Numbered from the stretch's first letter, positions 44,701 to 53,161 are shown. The stretch: 64,000 nt of DNA from JAKFVC01 sp040386595 (GCA_040386595.1 JAZKFE010000014.1:1-64000), one strand, 5' to 3'. Notes: generated from the letters alone by a model not told the origin. Numbers and translations are program-made.

Positions 44701-45678
44701 GGCGACACTAGCCGGTCGCGTGAGCTACAGATCAATGCCCACTTGCTCAAACCGATTCAGCAAGAAGAACTGCTGACGGCCATCTATCGCGTGATGACGA
44801 CCGAGAACAAAGGAGCGAAGTACAAAGTGGATGAGGCCCCCGAACGCATCGAGCTGATCCCAGCCACGTCCACGCGTGTCGAGACCTCGTCGGCTGCCGG
44901 TCAGTTACGTATCCTGGTCGCTGAAGACAATGAATTTAATGTACAGCTTCTCGAACAATTATTAGTCCGACGGGGCTATCATGTTCGCCTGGCAAAAAAT
45001 GGCGTAGAAGCATTGCAGCTCTTGGACAAGTACGAGTTCGATTTGTTGATGCTCGACATCCACATGCCAGAGATGGATGGTTTTCAAGTCATCCATGCCC
45101 TTCGCGAAAAGGAACAAACGACTGGAAGCCATTTGCCTGTCATTGCGTTGACGGCTCGATCGCGGCAAGAAGATCGCGACATGTGCCTGGCGGCCGGAAT
45201 GGATGACTTCCTTCCCAAGCCCATACAAGCGAGCAAGCTGTGGGAAGCGATTGAACGCATGATCCACTCCTGGCCGTCGACCTCACCATCGCCAACCCCC
45301 GTCGCGAGTGACTCACGCGATTTACTTGATCCCCGAGCCCTCCTTTCATCCTGTGGTAGTGACCCGATCATTCTGCAGAAAATTTGCCAGGCATTCCAAG
45401 CCGGCCTGCCCGCTCAGCTGACCGCCATCCAAGCGGCATTGCACCAACAGGACGTATCACAGCTGCGTGAAGCCGCTCACAAACTCTGCGGCATGATCGC
45501 TGCCTTCTCGACAGTGGCTGCGACCATCACTTCGAATCTGGAAGACCAAGCCGCAGCCGGTCAGATTGACGCCTGCCAACCCTTGGTCGAGCAACTCACA
45601 ACCGTCGCGGAACAATTGATCCACCAGGTCGATGGCGTCACCCTCGAGGCTTTGCAACGCCAACTCCAATTCGCATAA
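41704..45678 (+). CDS. hybrid sensor histidine kinase with KdpD-like membrane domain, PAS domains, two receivers and HPt
   Basis: 1324 residues, GTG start at 41704. Order: DUF4118/KdpD-like membrane helices (about 12-115), a helical linker, four PAS/PAC units (about 135-640, the last of PAS_3 type with GAYQWRLHRG), HisKA with the phosphorylated His in NVSHEIRTPMNAIIG near 669, HATPase with LVGNAVKFTERGEV and GTGLGLTIATQLV (about 780-880), receiver 1 (LVVDDNATNRR, Asp in LLDGRMPD near 964), receiver 2 (VAEDNEFN, Asp in MLDIHMPE near 1118) and an HPt domain with His in AAHKLCGM near 1258. It is a complete internal phosphorelay. It is divergent from an NtrC-type regulator gene and probably passes phosphate to it through HPt. 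Confidence 0.94.
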   Translation: MKRDWITRFGMHDRSSSRFYVYGIPLLVTAIALLLRWQLHPLLGQRALYSTFFPSVLIAAHLGGLRAGLLVTLFSAIAANLFLVEPFFVLRPKGTGDTVALVLFGSTGVFISMLSDSLQRAQLRILAEERRQAAEKVRRAEEHFRYLVQNSSDIINFFDAEGTILYQTPATERLLGHHPKDRIGKNVFLNSIVHPDDVRHKRAFFDTILSHPAVPVTAEFRLRHVDGSWRHFEAIGQNLLDEPCVEGIVANYRDITERKRAEQALRDSETRFRTFAEHASDAFFLLNDQNIVIDINHQAAESLGYTRDELVGMSPLSFDPDMTPHKIEELGRKLDAGETIIFDSRHQRKDGTTFPVEARGRPWRQEGRRVTMFLVRDMTARKMAEDALRESEARFRGTFENAAVGIVHASLEGRYLHANQKYCEIVGYSREELLGMSLQDLTYVDDLPETLRKFVPLTRGDLPSYFEEKRIIRRDGTLVWINLSVSLQRDAAGHPIHSIAVVQDISERKRLEAELRQANNRLELGVLGSNIAIWDLDLPDGTFENGRLYAVNLWEPLGYDNDLETDHVIRFDMWHPDDRERVKQAVRAFFKGETKEFSVEFRIRHHNGAYQWRLHRGVLLRNVSGRPTRFIGSSVDITDLKQMEEELREAKETAEAANRAKDEFLANVSHEIRTPMNAIIGMTELALDTPLSDNQRQCLKTVKSAADNLLGIINDLLDFSKIEAGKLELDIGDFSLQSAIGETLRALAVRAHMKGLELVCNVQADVPDALIGDAGRLRQILLNLVGNAVKFTERGEVVVGVETVDDATAGDDVTLRFTVNDTGIGIPIDKQETIFRAFEQEDTSTTRRYGGTGLGLTIATQLVALMGGKITVSSDPGRGSTFSFTARFALQSPSEPHMLAPSPELLQKLRVLVVDDNATNRRILESWLRNWQMEPVATGDAVTAMDALWHGVSLGRPYSLVLLDGRMPDADGLTLAAKIRERNELSAARIILLTSGDRPGDTSRSRELQINAHLLKPIQQEELLTAIYRVMTTENKGAKYKVDEAPERIELIPATSTRVETSSAAGQLRILVAEDNEFNVQLLEQLLVRRGYHVRLAKNGVEALQLLDKYEFDLLMLDIHMPEMDGFQVIHALREKEQTTGSHLPVIALTARSRQEDRDMCLAAGMDDFLPKPIQASKLWEAIERMIHSWPSTSPSPTPVASDSRDLLDPRALLSSCGSDPIILQKICQAFQAGLPAQLTAIQAALHQQDVSQLREAAHKLCGMIAAFSTVAATITSNLEDQAAAGQIDACQPLVEQLTTVAEQLIHQVDGVTLEALQRQLQFA

Positions 45679-45749
45679 GCAATGATTATTCCTGGATTTT
45701 CCAGCGATTACAGAACCTCTTCGTCCATATCGACGCAGTCGATGGGTAG

Positions 45750-45769
45750 CCCAGATTCTTGAATCTGGG
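45750..45769. repeat. short perfect hairpin between convergent genes
   Basis: CCCAGATTC (45750-45758) and GAATCTGGG (45761-45769) form a perfect dyad inside the phrase TGGGTAGCCCAGATTC, familiar from planctomycete intergenic repeats. It lies between the hybrid kinase stop and the EamA stop and may end transcription both ways. Confidence 0.55.
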
Positions 45770-45800
45770 TGAGCGCAGCGAACAAGAGGTTGTGGCTCAT

Positions 45801-46250
45801 TCAGGCACGGGCCAACACAATAGTCCCGCACACGATCAGGCCTCCCCCCAACCAATGGCGCCAACCGAGTTGCTCATTCAAGAATAGAGCAGCAAGCGCC
45901 ATGGCAACCACAACACTTAATTTGTCGATGGGTGCGACTCGCGAAACATCACCTTGCTGCAACGCTCGGAAATAACACAACCACGAGGCACCGGTTGCCA
46001 GCCCGGATAACACCAGGAACAACCACGTTCTGGTCGTGATGGAACTGATCGTTGACGTGGATCGTGCCAAAGCAATCGACCACACGAAAACCAGAATGAC
46101 CACCGTACGAATGGCGGTCGCCAGATTGGAATCGATCTCTTTGACCCCAGCCTTCGCCAGCACCGCCGTCAAACCGGCAAACAATGCGGAGAGCAATGCC
46201 CAATGAAGCCAAGTCACAGCAGTATCCTCAGTTTCTAATGGTGGCTCCAT
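45801..46250 (-). CDS. single-domain EamA/DMT family membrane transporter
   Basis: 149 residues, the size of one EamA unit (five helices), so it should dimerise. Typical stretches: WALLSALFAGLTAVLAKAGVKEID, VLSGLATGASWLCYFRALQQGDVSRVAPIDKLSVVVAMALAALFLNEQL and HWLGGGLIVCGTIVLA. EamA proteins export or import metabolites and amino acids; this short type is common and its substrate unknown. The start overlaps the end of the sensor kinase gene by 16 bases, so it is translated from the same transcript as the OmpR-type two-component system. Confidence 0.9.
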   Translation of the reverse strand: MEPPLETEDTAVTWLHWALLSALFAGLTAVLAKAGVKEIDSNLATAIRTVVILVFVWSIALARSTSTISSITTRTWLFLVLSGLATGASWLCYFRALQQGDVSRVAPIDKLSVVVAMALAALFLNEQLGWRHWLGGGLIVCGTIVLARA

Positions 46251-47719
46251 GGAACGGGGATGCTTTCCAGGGAATGTGAACTGAGATCCAGATTGGTGCT
46301 AGGTCTTCCCGCTGTCACCTGCGCACCAGGCAGATAAACATTGAACCGAGTTCCCTGATGGATCACGCTCTGGCATTCAATGCGGCCACCTAACGCGCCG
46401 ACGATACGCGACACAATGGACAAGCCCAAGCCTGTGCCCGCGATTCCCGACTGACGTGCCGCCACACTGCGGAAGAAGGGCTGGAAAATGAGCCGCACAT
46501 CCTCGACCTCAATCCCCCTGCCCCGGTCACTGACCTCTAAGAGAATCGAGTCATTCGCCCGGCGCATCTGAACCGTCACGGATGAACCGACCGCACTATA
46601 TTTCAATGCATTGCCGATCAAATTGTCTAACATTTGTTTGAGCAACTCGGGAGGCGCTGCGGAAAACAAATCTGGCTCTGCATAGAAGAACAAGTCGTTC
46701 CAGCGGGGATGCGGATGCCATTTTTTTTGATAATCACCGATCCATCCGGTGAGGTCGATGGGGCTGCCATTCTGGGCCGCAATCTTGTCATCGGGTTGCG
46801 CCAAAAATAGCAATGCTTCCACGATTTCACGGAACTCGTCAACCTGCCCTCGCAAAAGTTCAAGCGTCCCGGTGTATTCCGTCACGCTGCGCGGCCGGCG
46901 CAGCAAGACCTCGATCTGCCCTTGCAGGACAGTCAGAGGCGTTCGCAACTGATGAGCCGCATCCCCCGCAAATTGTCGCTGACGTTCATAAGCATCAAAC
47001 ACTTGATCTAATACCGCGTTAAAAGCTCGCCCTAAATCTTCCAGCTCATCACCGGTCTTCGCGACCGGCAACCGGGTATGAATATCATCCGCCGTCATGG
47101 CCCGCGCACTGCGCGACATCCGCCGGACAGGCTCGATGGCCTTGCTGCAGAACCAGCGACCACCGATGGCCGCCAGGATCCAACACCCTGTCGGCAAAAA
47201 GATCAGTAACATCGCTAACTGATTCAGCGCGAGATCCAGCTCATTCGTCGAGAGTGCCGCCGTCACGAGCAACTCCGCATGCTCGCGGTAGTCGCGCTCT
47301 TTCAATGGCTTGGGACGAGGTGCCGCCAAGTGATATTGCCGGAAACGCCACGTCGATGATGCTGGTGCCGTCACGTCACGCCGCGTCGCCCAATTCAGAA
47401 CCAGTTGATCCTCGGGAGTCGACTGGAGATTGTGCGAACGGCCAACGACTTGCCCGCGCTCATTGCTGACCACCCAGCGGACGTCCTCGACGCCATTTTC
47501 CGTCCCCAGCGTCACCGTATGATCGGTGGGCTCCCACTTCACATCGTCGTCCTCGACTTCGATCGACGCCACCAGAACGTTGAGCGATGACTCCAGTCGT
47601 TGGTCAAAATGATGGTAGAGATAGTAGCTCGACAGCCCGTACAAAATGACCGAGAAGGCGAGCAAAATCACGGCGAGCGCAATTAGAAAGAAAGCCGAGA
47701 CGCGGGAGACTAATGTCAT
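46235..47719 (-). CDS. sensor histidine kinase (HAMP, HisKA, HATPase)
   Basis: 494 residues. Helix 1 (FFLIALAVILLAFSVILYGLSSYYLY, about 10-36), periplasmic sensor (about 37-165), helix 2 (MLLIFLPTGCWILAAIGG), HAMP (IEPVRRMSRSARAMTADDIHTRLP), HisKA with AGDAAHQLRTPLTVLQGQIEVLL near 250, and HATPase with LDNLIGNALKYS, VSDRGRGIE and GTGLGLSIVSRIV. It resembles the QseC/PmrB/CusS group. Its ATG overlaps the regulator TGA by 4 bases (ATGA), a sign of translational coupling. The partner is the OmpR-type regulator upstream; a PepSY protein gene lies further upstream. Confidence 0.93.
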   Translation of the reverse strand: MTLVSRVSAFFLIALAVILLAFSVILYGLSSYYLYHHFDQRLESSLNVLVASIEVEDDDVKWEPTDHTVTLGTENGVEDVRWVVSNERGQVVGRSHNLQSTPEDQLVLNWATRRDVTAPASSTWRFRQYHLAAPRPKPLKERDYREHAELLVTAALSTNELDLALNQLAMLLIFLPTGCWILAAIGGRWFCSKAIEPVRRMSRSARAMTADDIHTRLPVAKTGDELEDLGRAFNAVLDQVFDAYERQRQFAGDAAHQLRTPLTVLQGQIEVLLRRPRSVTEYTGTLELLRGQVDEFREIVEALLFLAQPDDKIAAQNGSPIDLTGWIGDYQKKWHPHPRWNDLFFYAEPDLFSAAPPELLKQMLDNLIGNALKYSAVGSSVTVQMRRANDSILLEVSDRGRGIEVEDVRLIFQPFFRSVAARQSGIAGTGLGLSIVSRIVGALGGRIECQSVIHQGTRFNVYLPGAQVTAGRPSTNLDLSSHSLESIPVPWSHH

Positions 47720-48411
47720 GAATCAGACTCCTCCGCAGGAGCCGCATCCAGCACATATCCCCGCCCGCGACGGGTCTGGATCACTCGCGGACCATGGACT
47801 TCCAGCTTCCGTCGCAGCTCTTTCACATGGACTTCCAACGTATTAGACAGCCCGTCGAAATGTTCGTCCCACACACTTTCATAGATCCTGGTGCGCGACA
47901 ACACTTTGCCTGGATTTCGTAGAAAAAAGATCAACAGCGACAGCTCTTTAGAGGCCAGGTCTAAAGCCACCCCGGCACGCGTCGCACGTTGACTCCCCAG
48001 ATCGATCCGCAGATCCTGATACTCCAGCATTAAACTATTGGACTGTTCCGGACGTCGCAGCAAGGCGCGTACGCGGGCCAGCAATTCTTCGAATGAAAAC
48101 GGCTTGCACAGGTAGTCGTCAGCCCCTGCGTCCAGCCCGGTGACTCGATCGGCCACAGAATCGCGAGCCGTCAGAAACAGCACGGGGGTCGAGCGGTTCG
48201 TCTGTCGAAAACGCTTCAAGACCTGAATGCCATCTTCACCGGGCAACCACCAATCCAGCAGGACCAGGTCCCAGGTCGCCGATTGCAGCATCAAAGTTGC
48301 CGAGCGGCCATCCGCGGCATGTTCCACGCTGTAGCCTTCTTCCGAAAGCCCACGGACCAGGAAATCGGCGATGCGGGCTTCGTCTTCCACAATCAGAATA
48401 TGGCCACTCAC
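47716..48411 (-). CDS. OmpR/PhoB family response regulator
   Basis: 231 residues from the GTG at 48411 (product starts VSGHILIVEDEARI); a longer frame to 48495 is unlikely because the added residues precede the receiver fold. The receiver has Asp in WDLVLLDWWLPGEDG near residue 51 and Lys in YLCKPFSFEELLARV. The winged-helix DNA-binding domain has DLASKELSLLIFFLRNPGKVLSRTRIYESVW and LEVHVKELRRKLEVHGPRVIQTRRGRGYVL. It is coupled to the kinase gene by a 4-base overlap. Likely targets are its own operon and the PepSY gene upstream. Confidence 0.93.
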   Translation of the reverse strand: MSGHILIVEDEARIADFLVRGLSEEGYSVEHAADGRSATLMLQSATWDLVLLDWWLPGEDGIQVLKRFRQTNRSTPVLFLTARDSVADRVTGLDAGADDYLCKPFSFEELLARVRALLRRPEQSNSLMLEYQDLRIDLGSQRATRAGVALDLASKELSLLIFFLRNPGKVLSRTRIYESVWDEHFDGLSNTLEVHVKELRRKLEVHGPRVIQTRRGRGYVLDAAPAEESDS

Positions 48412-48527
48412 AAGACACCATCCCTCACACACGCTCGCCGCCCGGACATTCGCACGACAACCTAGGCCCATGGCACTCATTGGGGGAGATGCCACTCATA
48501 GAAATAATTCACTTCAATCATAACCAG

Positions 48528-48569
48528 AACTCACACACCTCGTGAAATGATTCACCAAGTGTGTGAGTT
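48528..48569. terminator. long hairpin between PepSY and regulator genes
   Basis: AACTCACACAC (48528-48538) pairs with GTGTGTGAGTT (48559-48569). An inner stem, GTGAA/TTCAC, continues after short mismatches around an ATGA loop. It lies 64 bases beyond the PepSY stop and 117 bases before the regulator start on the minus strand. It may terminate the first transcript or regulate read-through into the two-component operon. Confidence 0.55.
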
Positions 48570-48632
48570 GGCAACGTCGTGAGGAATCAGATTCCTGAGG
48601 CAGTGCCCCCTTCTGACCAACCTGGTTAGGCA

Positions 48633-49088
48633 TCAATCATCCGGTTGATCAGATAGGATCTTGCCCGATTTCAGATCCACCACGAGTTGACGTTTCGCGC
48701 CGTTCTTCAGGGTTTCCACGTCCCATCCCGACACATCCAGTTCGGCTTCCGTAATCGGCCAGAAGCCGGCATCTTCCAGTTCCTTACAAATCACCGCCAG
48801 CGACTTGGCACCTTCCGGCACAGGGGGATGACGTTCGTCGGGGCGTTCTTTGATGATCTTGCTGGTTTCCGGATCGACATAGAGCTCGACCGGCTTCCCG
48901 TCACGCAAACCTTCGATCTCCCACCGTCCGTCGTCGAACGAGATCTCGGTGACGGACTTCAATCCACCGGTTTCCAATGCCACCAGGACTTCAGAGAGTG
49001 GTTTGGCGCTCTTAGGAGGAGCCCCGCCACCCAGCGCCACTGAAGTCACCGCGGCCGCCCAGACCAAACCTGCGTGCAACATTTTCAT
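48633..49088 (-). CDS. secreted protein with two PepSY-like domains
   Basis: 151 residues from the ATG at 49088, preceded by GAGGAGAG. A signal peptide (MKMLHAGLVWAAAVTSVALGG) leads to two PepSY-type units: SVTEISFDDGRWEIEGLRDGKPVELYVDPETSKII, then AGFWPITEAELDVSGWDVETLKNGAKRQLVVDLKSGKIL. Related small periplasmic PepSY proteins are thought to bind proteases or metals. Genes of this type often sit beside QseBC/PmrAB-like two-component systems, as here, and may provide or tune the signal sensed by the kinase. Confidence 0.88.
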   Translation of the reverse strand: MKMLHAGLVWAAAVTSVALGGGAPPKSAKPLSEVLVALETGGLKSVTEISFDDGRWEIEGLRDGKPVELYVDPETSKIIKERPDERHPPVPEGAKSLAVICKELEDAGFWPITEAELDVSGWDVETLKNGAKRQLVVDLKSGKILSDQPDD

Positions 49089-49293
49089 AATGGATCTCTC
49101 CTCAACTGAAGGGACCTGACCGCGAAAACACGCAACCTCACGCATCTCGGCCAGACGTCCTGATTTATTGTTTCTCTCTTAGATTGTGACCGCAGGCGAT
49201 AAGGCCAACGTGAACCGAATCTAAAATCTGGTTCATAATGGAAGAGAACCCGAAATCCCGCGAATCACTTGCCGGAATCACGCCTCAACGGGA

Positions 49294-49569
49294 TTACATC
49301 AGGCGGTCCCAGTGATCGCAGGACAATCGCGCCGACCGGGAATTTTGTAACAAGGCCAGCGTTTCCAGAGTCTCGCGGGGGCCGACCATAGCCGGAAGCG
49401 GAAAAACAGTTTCTACGGGCTGGTGAATATTCCCCCGCAAGTGATGGCAATACCGTTGCAAGCGACGATCAGCCGCGGACAGTTCTTCTTGATTGCGATG
49501 GGATTCGTGCAAACCCAGGACGCACAATTCGACCAGGGCCACAACTCCGCTGAAGACGAGAATGAACAT
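49294..49569 (-). CDS. small membrane-anchored protein of unknown function
   Basis: 91 residues from an ATG at 49569 that follows AGGAGC. One N-terminal helix (MFILVFSGVVALVELCVLGLH), then a charged helical stretch (ESHRNQEELSAADRRLQRYCHHL) and a tail without features. No family is recognised. It could be co-transcribed with the PepSY gene 205 bases downstream. Support rests on the ribosome binding site and the sensible membrane segment, so it is moderate only. Confidence 0.45.
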   Translation of the reverse strand: MFILVFSGVVALVELCVLGLHESHRNQEELSAADRRLQRYCHHLRGNIHQPVETVFPLPAMVGPRETLETLALLQNSRSARLSCDHWDRLM

Positions 49570-49769
49570 GGTATTGGCTCCTACTGGGGGACTGGTTTTG
49601 TTTTCGTTATGTCCCAATAGTAGGAGCCGTCCCTAAAGTGACGGTGAAGGAAAAATAAAGTCGACCTTATGAGAGAAAAAGGGAAGACAGGGCGAATACT
49701 TCAGCGTGTACCAGTTCATCAAAATCGACGCAGTCAAGGAGAGATTGCCGGGTGGTGTGCTTGCAATTC

Positions 49770-49970
49770 AGTCCCGACAGGGACGACAGAACCTAGCCGT
49801 GGGCGTAAGCCCACGGACTCGTCTTAATTGACCTAAAGCCCTGAATGGACGACACTTCCGCAATTGCGGACTGACCGGGGGGGGTGTCGCCCCTTCAGGG
49901 CTCGATTTTTCATAAAAAACGTTCCGTGGGCTTGCGCCCACGGCGAGATTCTGTCGTCCCTATCGGGACT
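49770..49970. repeat. nested inverted-repeat element, three stems
   Basis: Outer arms 49770-49817 and 49923-49970 (48 bases each) are inverted copies with about four differences and contain GCCGTGGGCGTAAGCCCACGG, itself a hairpin. Middle arms 49837-49855 and 49884-49902 (19 bases, AGCCCTGAA core) differ at two positions. At the centre, CCGCAATTGCGG (49858-49869) is a perfect palindrome. No protein is encoded. This looks like a structured non-autonomous element. Confidence 0.85.
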
Positions 49971-50004
49971 AAATCACAGCCTTCATAAGACGGCGCCCTA
50001 GTAA

Positions 50005-50190
50005 AAATCGTCTTCGTAGGCGAGCGTCCAGCGTCAGCTGGATGGTTGTTGGCGACTCGACAAATATTGGGGGTGACATTCAGAATACGCCGCGCAGATT
50101 TTGCCTCATCCCAAGGGCTGGGTGAATTGTTACCGACAGCGTCTAACAACCATCCGGCTCACGCCGGACGCTCGCCTACGAAGACGATTT
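50005..50190. repeat. 50-bp-arm inverted repeat element
   Basis: The left arm (50005-50054) and the reverse complement of the right arm (50140-50190) agree except for about five changes and one indel; both contain GTCTTCGTAGGCGAGCGTCC and GGATGGTTGTT. Each arm also holds a smaller hairpin. It starts only 34 bases after the element at 49770-49970 and ends 22 bases before the stop of the sigma-54 activator gene. With its neighbour it fills most of 49570-50212. Confidence 0.85.
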
Positions 50191-50212
50191 CCATCCGCCA
50201 TGCGACAACCCT

Positions 50213-51652
50213 TTACGTCGCATCCTGCGATTTGATCGCCCGCAGTTTCGAGCGTAAAGTCGGGCGGCTGATCCCGAGAATTTCCGCGGCGCGGGCCTGA
50301 TGTCCGTCGCTGACTTTCATCGCGCGGGCCACTAATAAGGCGTCAAACCTTTGAAGCGATTTGCGATAGAGATGCGCAAACCGCTCTTGAAAACTGTGCT
50401 CCACAAACTCGGCCAAGCCTTGCCAGGTCGTGTCTCCCAATGTCGACAGATCGGTCATCTGCTCGGGAGTATCCGGCTCGTCCTGTTGCAATTCGAGCGG
50501 CAGAAATTCGGGCAATAAGCTTGTCCCGGTCGACGTAATTAACGCCTCACGAATGACGCTTTGCAGTTCGCGAACATTGCCCGGCCAACGATACCGTTGC
50601 AGGCGTTCCAACGTTTCGGGAACGATCGATTGCACTGCCGTATCGAGTTGCCGGTTGAAGCGAAACAAAAAATAGTGAGCCAACTCGGGAATGTCCTCGG
50701 TCCGCTCGCGCAAGGCGGGCAGATTCAGCGTGACGCCACGCAGGCGATAGTACAAATCGCGGCGAAATTTGCCCTGATCGATCATCCCTTCCAGGTTCTG
50801 ATTCGTCGCCGCCACGACACGGACATCGACATTCAGCGTCTCGTTGCCCCCGACCCGCTCGAACTGCCCCTCCTGGAGCAACCTCAGAATCTTGGCCTGC
50901 GTGGGCTGTGGCATGTCCCCCACTTCATCCAGAAACACGGTGCCTCGATGACATTGTTCGAACTTCCCGACACGCCGGCGATCGGCCCCCGTGAAGGCCC
51001 CTTTTTCGTGGCCAAACAATTCACTTTCGAGCAACCCTTCGGGGATCGCCGCACAATTAATCGCCAGGAACGGAGCCTGGTTGCGGCGGCTATGTTGATA
51101 GATGGCCCGCGCCACCAATTCCTTTCCCGTCCCGCTTTCTCCCAGGATCAAGACATTCACATCCTGCGGAGCAATGCGTCCTATCTGCTTACAAATAGTC
51201 TGCATTGCAGGCCCGGTCCCAATCAGGCGATCGGAGGTCTCCGGCGGAGCCTCGGGCGTATCCACGGTTGTCGGGACGTTCATCAACCAACTGATCTTCA
51301 GAGCCTGCTCGACGACCTGTTGCAACTGGTTAAAGTCCAGCGGCTTCACGAGGTAGTCAAAGGCACCAAGCTTCATCGCTTCAATCGCCGTGTCGGTCGT
51401 GCCGTGCCCGGTAATAAACACGATCAGACTACGTGGATTGATCAGTTTGATTTGATGAAACACATCCAGCCCCGACTGGCCTTCCAGTCGCAGATCTAAC
51501 AGCACGAGATCGGGGGACTCTTCCTGCACCAGGCGCAGTCCCTCCATGGCGTTTCCCGCTGTCAGAACCCGTATTTCATCACTGGCCAGGATCTCCTGAA
51601 TGGTGAAACGAATTCCCGCCTCGTCGTCAATCACTAGTAGTGTGTGGGGCAT
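50213..51652 (-). CDS. NtrC-type response regulator (receiver, sigma-54 AAA+, Fis HTH)
   Basis: 479 residues from the ATG at 51652, which follows GAGAGGG. The receiver has Asp in SPDLVLLDLRLEGQSG near residue 51 and Lys in YLVKPLDFNQL. The AAA+ domain has Walker A GESGTGKE, the sigma-54 loop GHEKGAFTGADRRR, and GTVFLDEVGDM. The HTH is DGHQARAAEILGISRPTLRSKLR. It is a clear paralogue of the product of 39990-41474. It lies 54 bases downstream of its kinase gene and is surely in the same operon. A sigma-54-like promoter and an enhancer-like dyad upstream of the kinase suggest that it activates its own operon. Confidence 0.93.
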   Translation of the reverse strand: MPHTLLVIDDEAGIRFTIQEILASDEIRVLTAGNAMEGLRLVQEESPDLVLLDLRLEGQSGLDVFHQIKLINPRSLIVFITGHGTTDTAIEAMKLGAFDYLVKPLDFNQLQQVVEQALKISWLMNVPTTVDTPEAPPETSDRLIGTGPAMQTICKQIGRIAPQDVNVLILGESGTGKELVARAIYQHSRRNQAPFLAINCAAIPEGLLESELFGHEKGAFTGADRRRVGKFEQCHRGTVFLDEVGDMPQPTQAKILRLLQEGQFERVGGNETLNVDVRVVAATNQNLEGMIDQGKFRRDLYYRLRGVTLNLPALRERTEDIPELAHYFLFRFNRQLDTAVQSIVPETLERLQRYRWPGNVRELQSVIREALITSTGTSLLPEFLPLELQQDEPDTPEQMTDLSTLGDTTWQGLAEFVEHSFQERFAHLYRKSLQRFDALLVARAMKVSDGHQARAAEILGISRPTLRSKLRAIKSQDAT

Positions 51653-51706
51653 TCCCTCTCCGATCGTCTGCTGAGCGCGCGCTATTCCAATCGAAACTGT
51701 CATTCT

Positions 51707-53161
51707 TCAAACCAACGGCAACATGACCTCAAACACGGCACCACCCCCACTTCCATTGGACGCGGTAATGGTGCCTCGATGGTCAATCACAATGCGACGC
51801 GAGACTGCCAGTCCCAGACCTGTTCCTCGATCCTTGGTGGTGGCGAACGGCTCGAATAATCGCTTCAGAATTTCTTCGGGGATTCCCGTCCCGCTATCAC
51901 GAACTTGCACCTGGACCGACTGGCCCCCTTTCGGGGAATCGGCGTGCAGCGTCAAACGGCCACCATCCGGCATCGATTCCAGACCATTCAGCAGCAGATT
52001 GACGAAGACTTGATGCAGTTGTTCTGGGTCGGCATCCACGTTCAACGGATCGTCACCCAACTCTGCCGAGATCTGGATCTGCTGTTGCTGTGCCCGCCCG
52101 GCTACCAGATTCATAGCGCGACGCAAGCTCTCACGCACATCGTGCCGCACACGATTCAAACGGGGTGGGCGAGAGAAATCGAGGAGTCCCTGAATGGTCG
52201 ATTCCATCCGAGCAATCTCGTCCAAAATGAGCTGCAGCTTGGTTCCCGTGAGGGTCTCCGTGTGACCACGCTGCGCCAGGTGCTGCAGCAGAAGTTTGAC
52301 CGAAGTCAGTGGGTTGCGGAGCTCATGGGCCACTCCGGCGGCCAGCTCGCCCACGGCAGCCAGCCGTTCGGATCTCAGAACTTCATCTCGCGCCCGCTTC
52401 AATTCATCGTTGGCATGATTCAATCGCTCCACGACCAGCGCGACCTGTGACTCCAACGCGTCCAAATCCTGCAATTCATCAATATTGACGGCCCCCAGCG
52501 AACGATCGCCCACGGTCGCATCGCGTAAGGTGACCGTGATGCGGGCGACGGAACTCTGCAGCCGTCGCGCCATCCACCAGCCATAGGCAATCCCCAAGGC
52601 GGGGCCAATAATCAAAATGGAAGTCCGAACCATGAACACCATCGCCGTCGATTGGTCCCGCGAAAGATTCGCATCACCGGCGAACTTTTGATTCAGGTCT
52701 CGCAAGCGATCAGTCGTCCCGGCAATCTCCTTCGTCAGATCGGTCAATTGCCGCAAGAGCACCGATTGACGAATCGCAGTGGATTCAGAGCCGTGGGTGC
52801 GAAGTGAATGCAGCAGCAACTTCAACCCGGCGAACTGCCGATCCAGCTCCTTCATCAAACCCAGTTCGACCTCGCTCAGCGAGACGCGTTTGAGCTTCGG
52901 GAGTTCTTGTTCGAAGGTATCTAGTGTCGAGGCAAAAACATGATTGGCCAACGGAGGCTCGGTGCCGCTGGCATAGGCGTCCGTCAGCGCTTTCCAAGCC
53001 GCTTCCTGAATCCGGCTGGCGGAATAGACCGCCTCCACATTCTCGGAAAAGACTCGCTGATAGGACTGCCCCAGCCAGTAGATGTACCACGTCGTCGCGC
53101 CGCTGACCAACGCCCACAACACGGTCACGGCCACCGTCGGGAAGATGAGTCTCTTCCACAT
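51707..53161 (-). CDS. membrane sensor histidine kinase (NtrB/ZraS-like)
   Basis: 484 residues. Helix 1 (about 5-30, ending TTWYIYWLG), a periplasmic four-helix-type sensor region (about 31-175), helix 2 (MVFMVRTSILIIGPALGIAYGWW), a HAMP-like linker and coiled coil, HisKA with GVAHELRNPLTSVKLLLQHL near 280, and HATPase with VFVNLLLNGLESMPDGG, VRDSGTGIPEE and GTGLGLAVSRRI. There is no receiver. It is typical of kinases that drive NtrC-type activators. A GGAG stands 11 bases before the ATG. First gene of a two-gene operon. Confidence 0.93.
   Translation of the reverse strand: MWKRLIFPTVAVTVLWALVSGATTWYIYWLGQSYQRVFSENVEAVYSASRIQEAAWKALTDAYASGTEPPLANHVFASTLDTFEQELPKLKRVSLSEVELGLMKELDRQFAGLKLLLHSLRTHGSESTAIRQSVLLRQLTDLTKEIAGTTDRLRDLNQKFAGDANLSRDQSTAMVFMVRTSILIIGPALGIAYGWWMARRLQSSVARITVTLRDATVGDRSLGAVNIDELQDLDALESQVALVVERLNHANDELKRARDEVLRSERLAAVGELAAGVAHELRNPLTSVKLLLQHLAQRGHTETLTGTKLQLILDEIARMESTIQGLLDFSRPPRLNRVRHDVRESLRRAMNLVAGRAQQQQIQISAELGDDPLNVDADPEQLHQVFVNLLLNGLESMPDGGRLTLHADSPKGGQSVQVQVRDSGTGIPEEILKRLFEPFATTKDRGTGLGLAVSRRIVIDHRGTITASNGSGGGAVFEVMLPLV

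Noticed and set aside
49877..49884. G run as a quadruplex or slippage site
   Set aside because: A single G run inside the loop of the nested repeat is not enough to support either.
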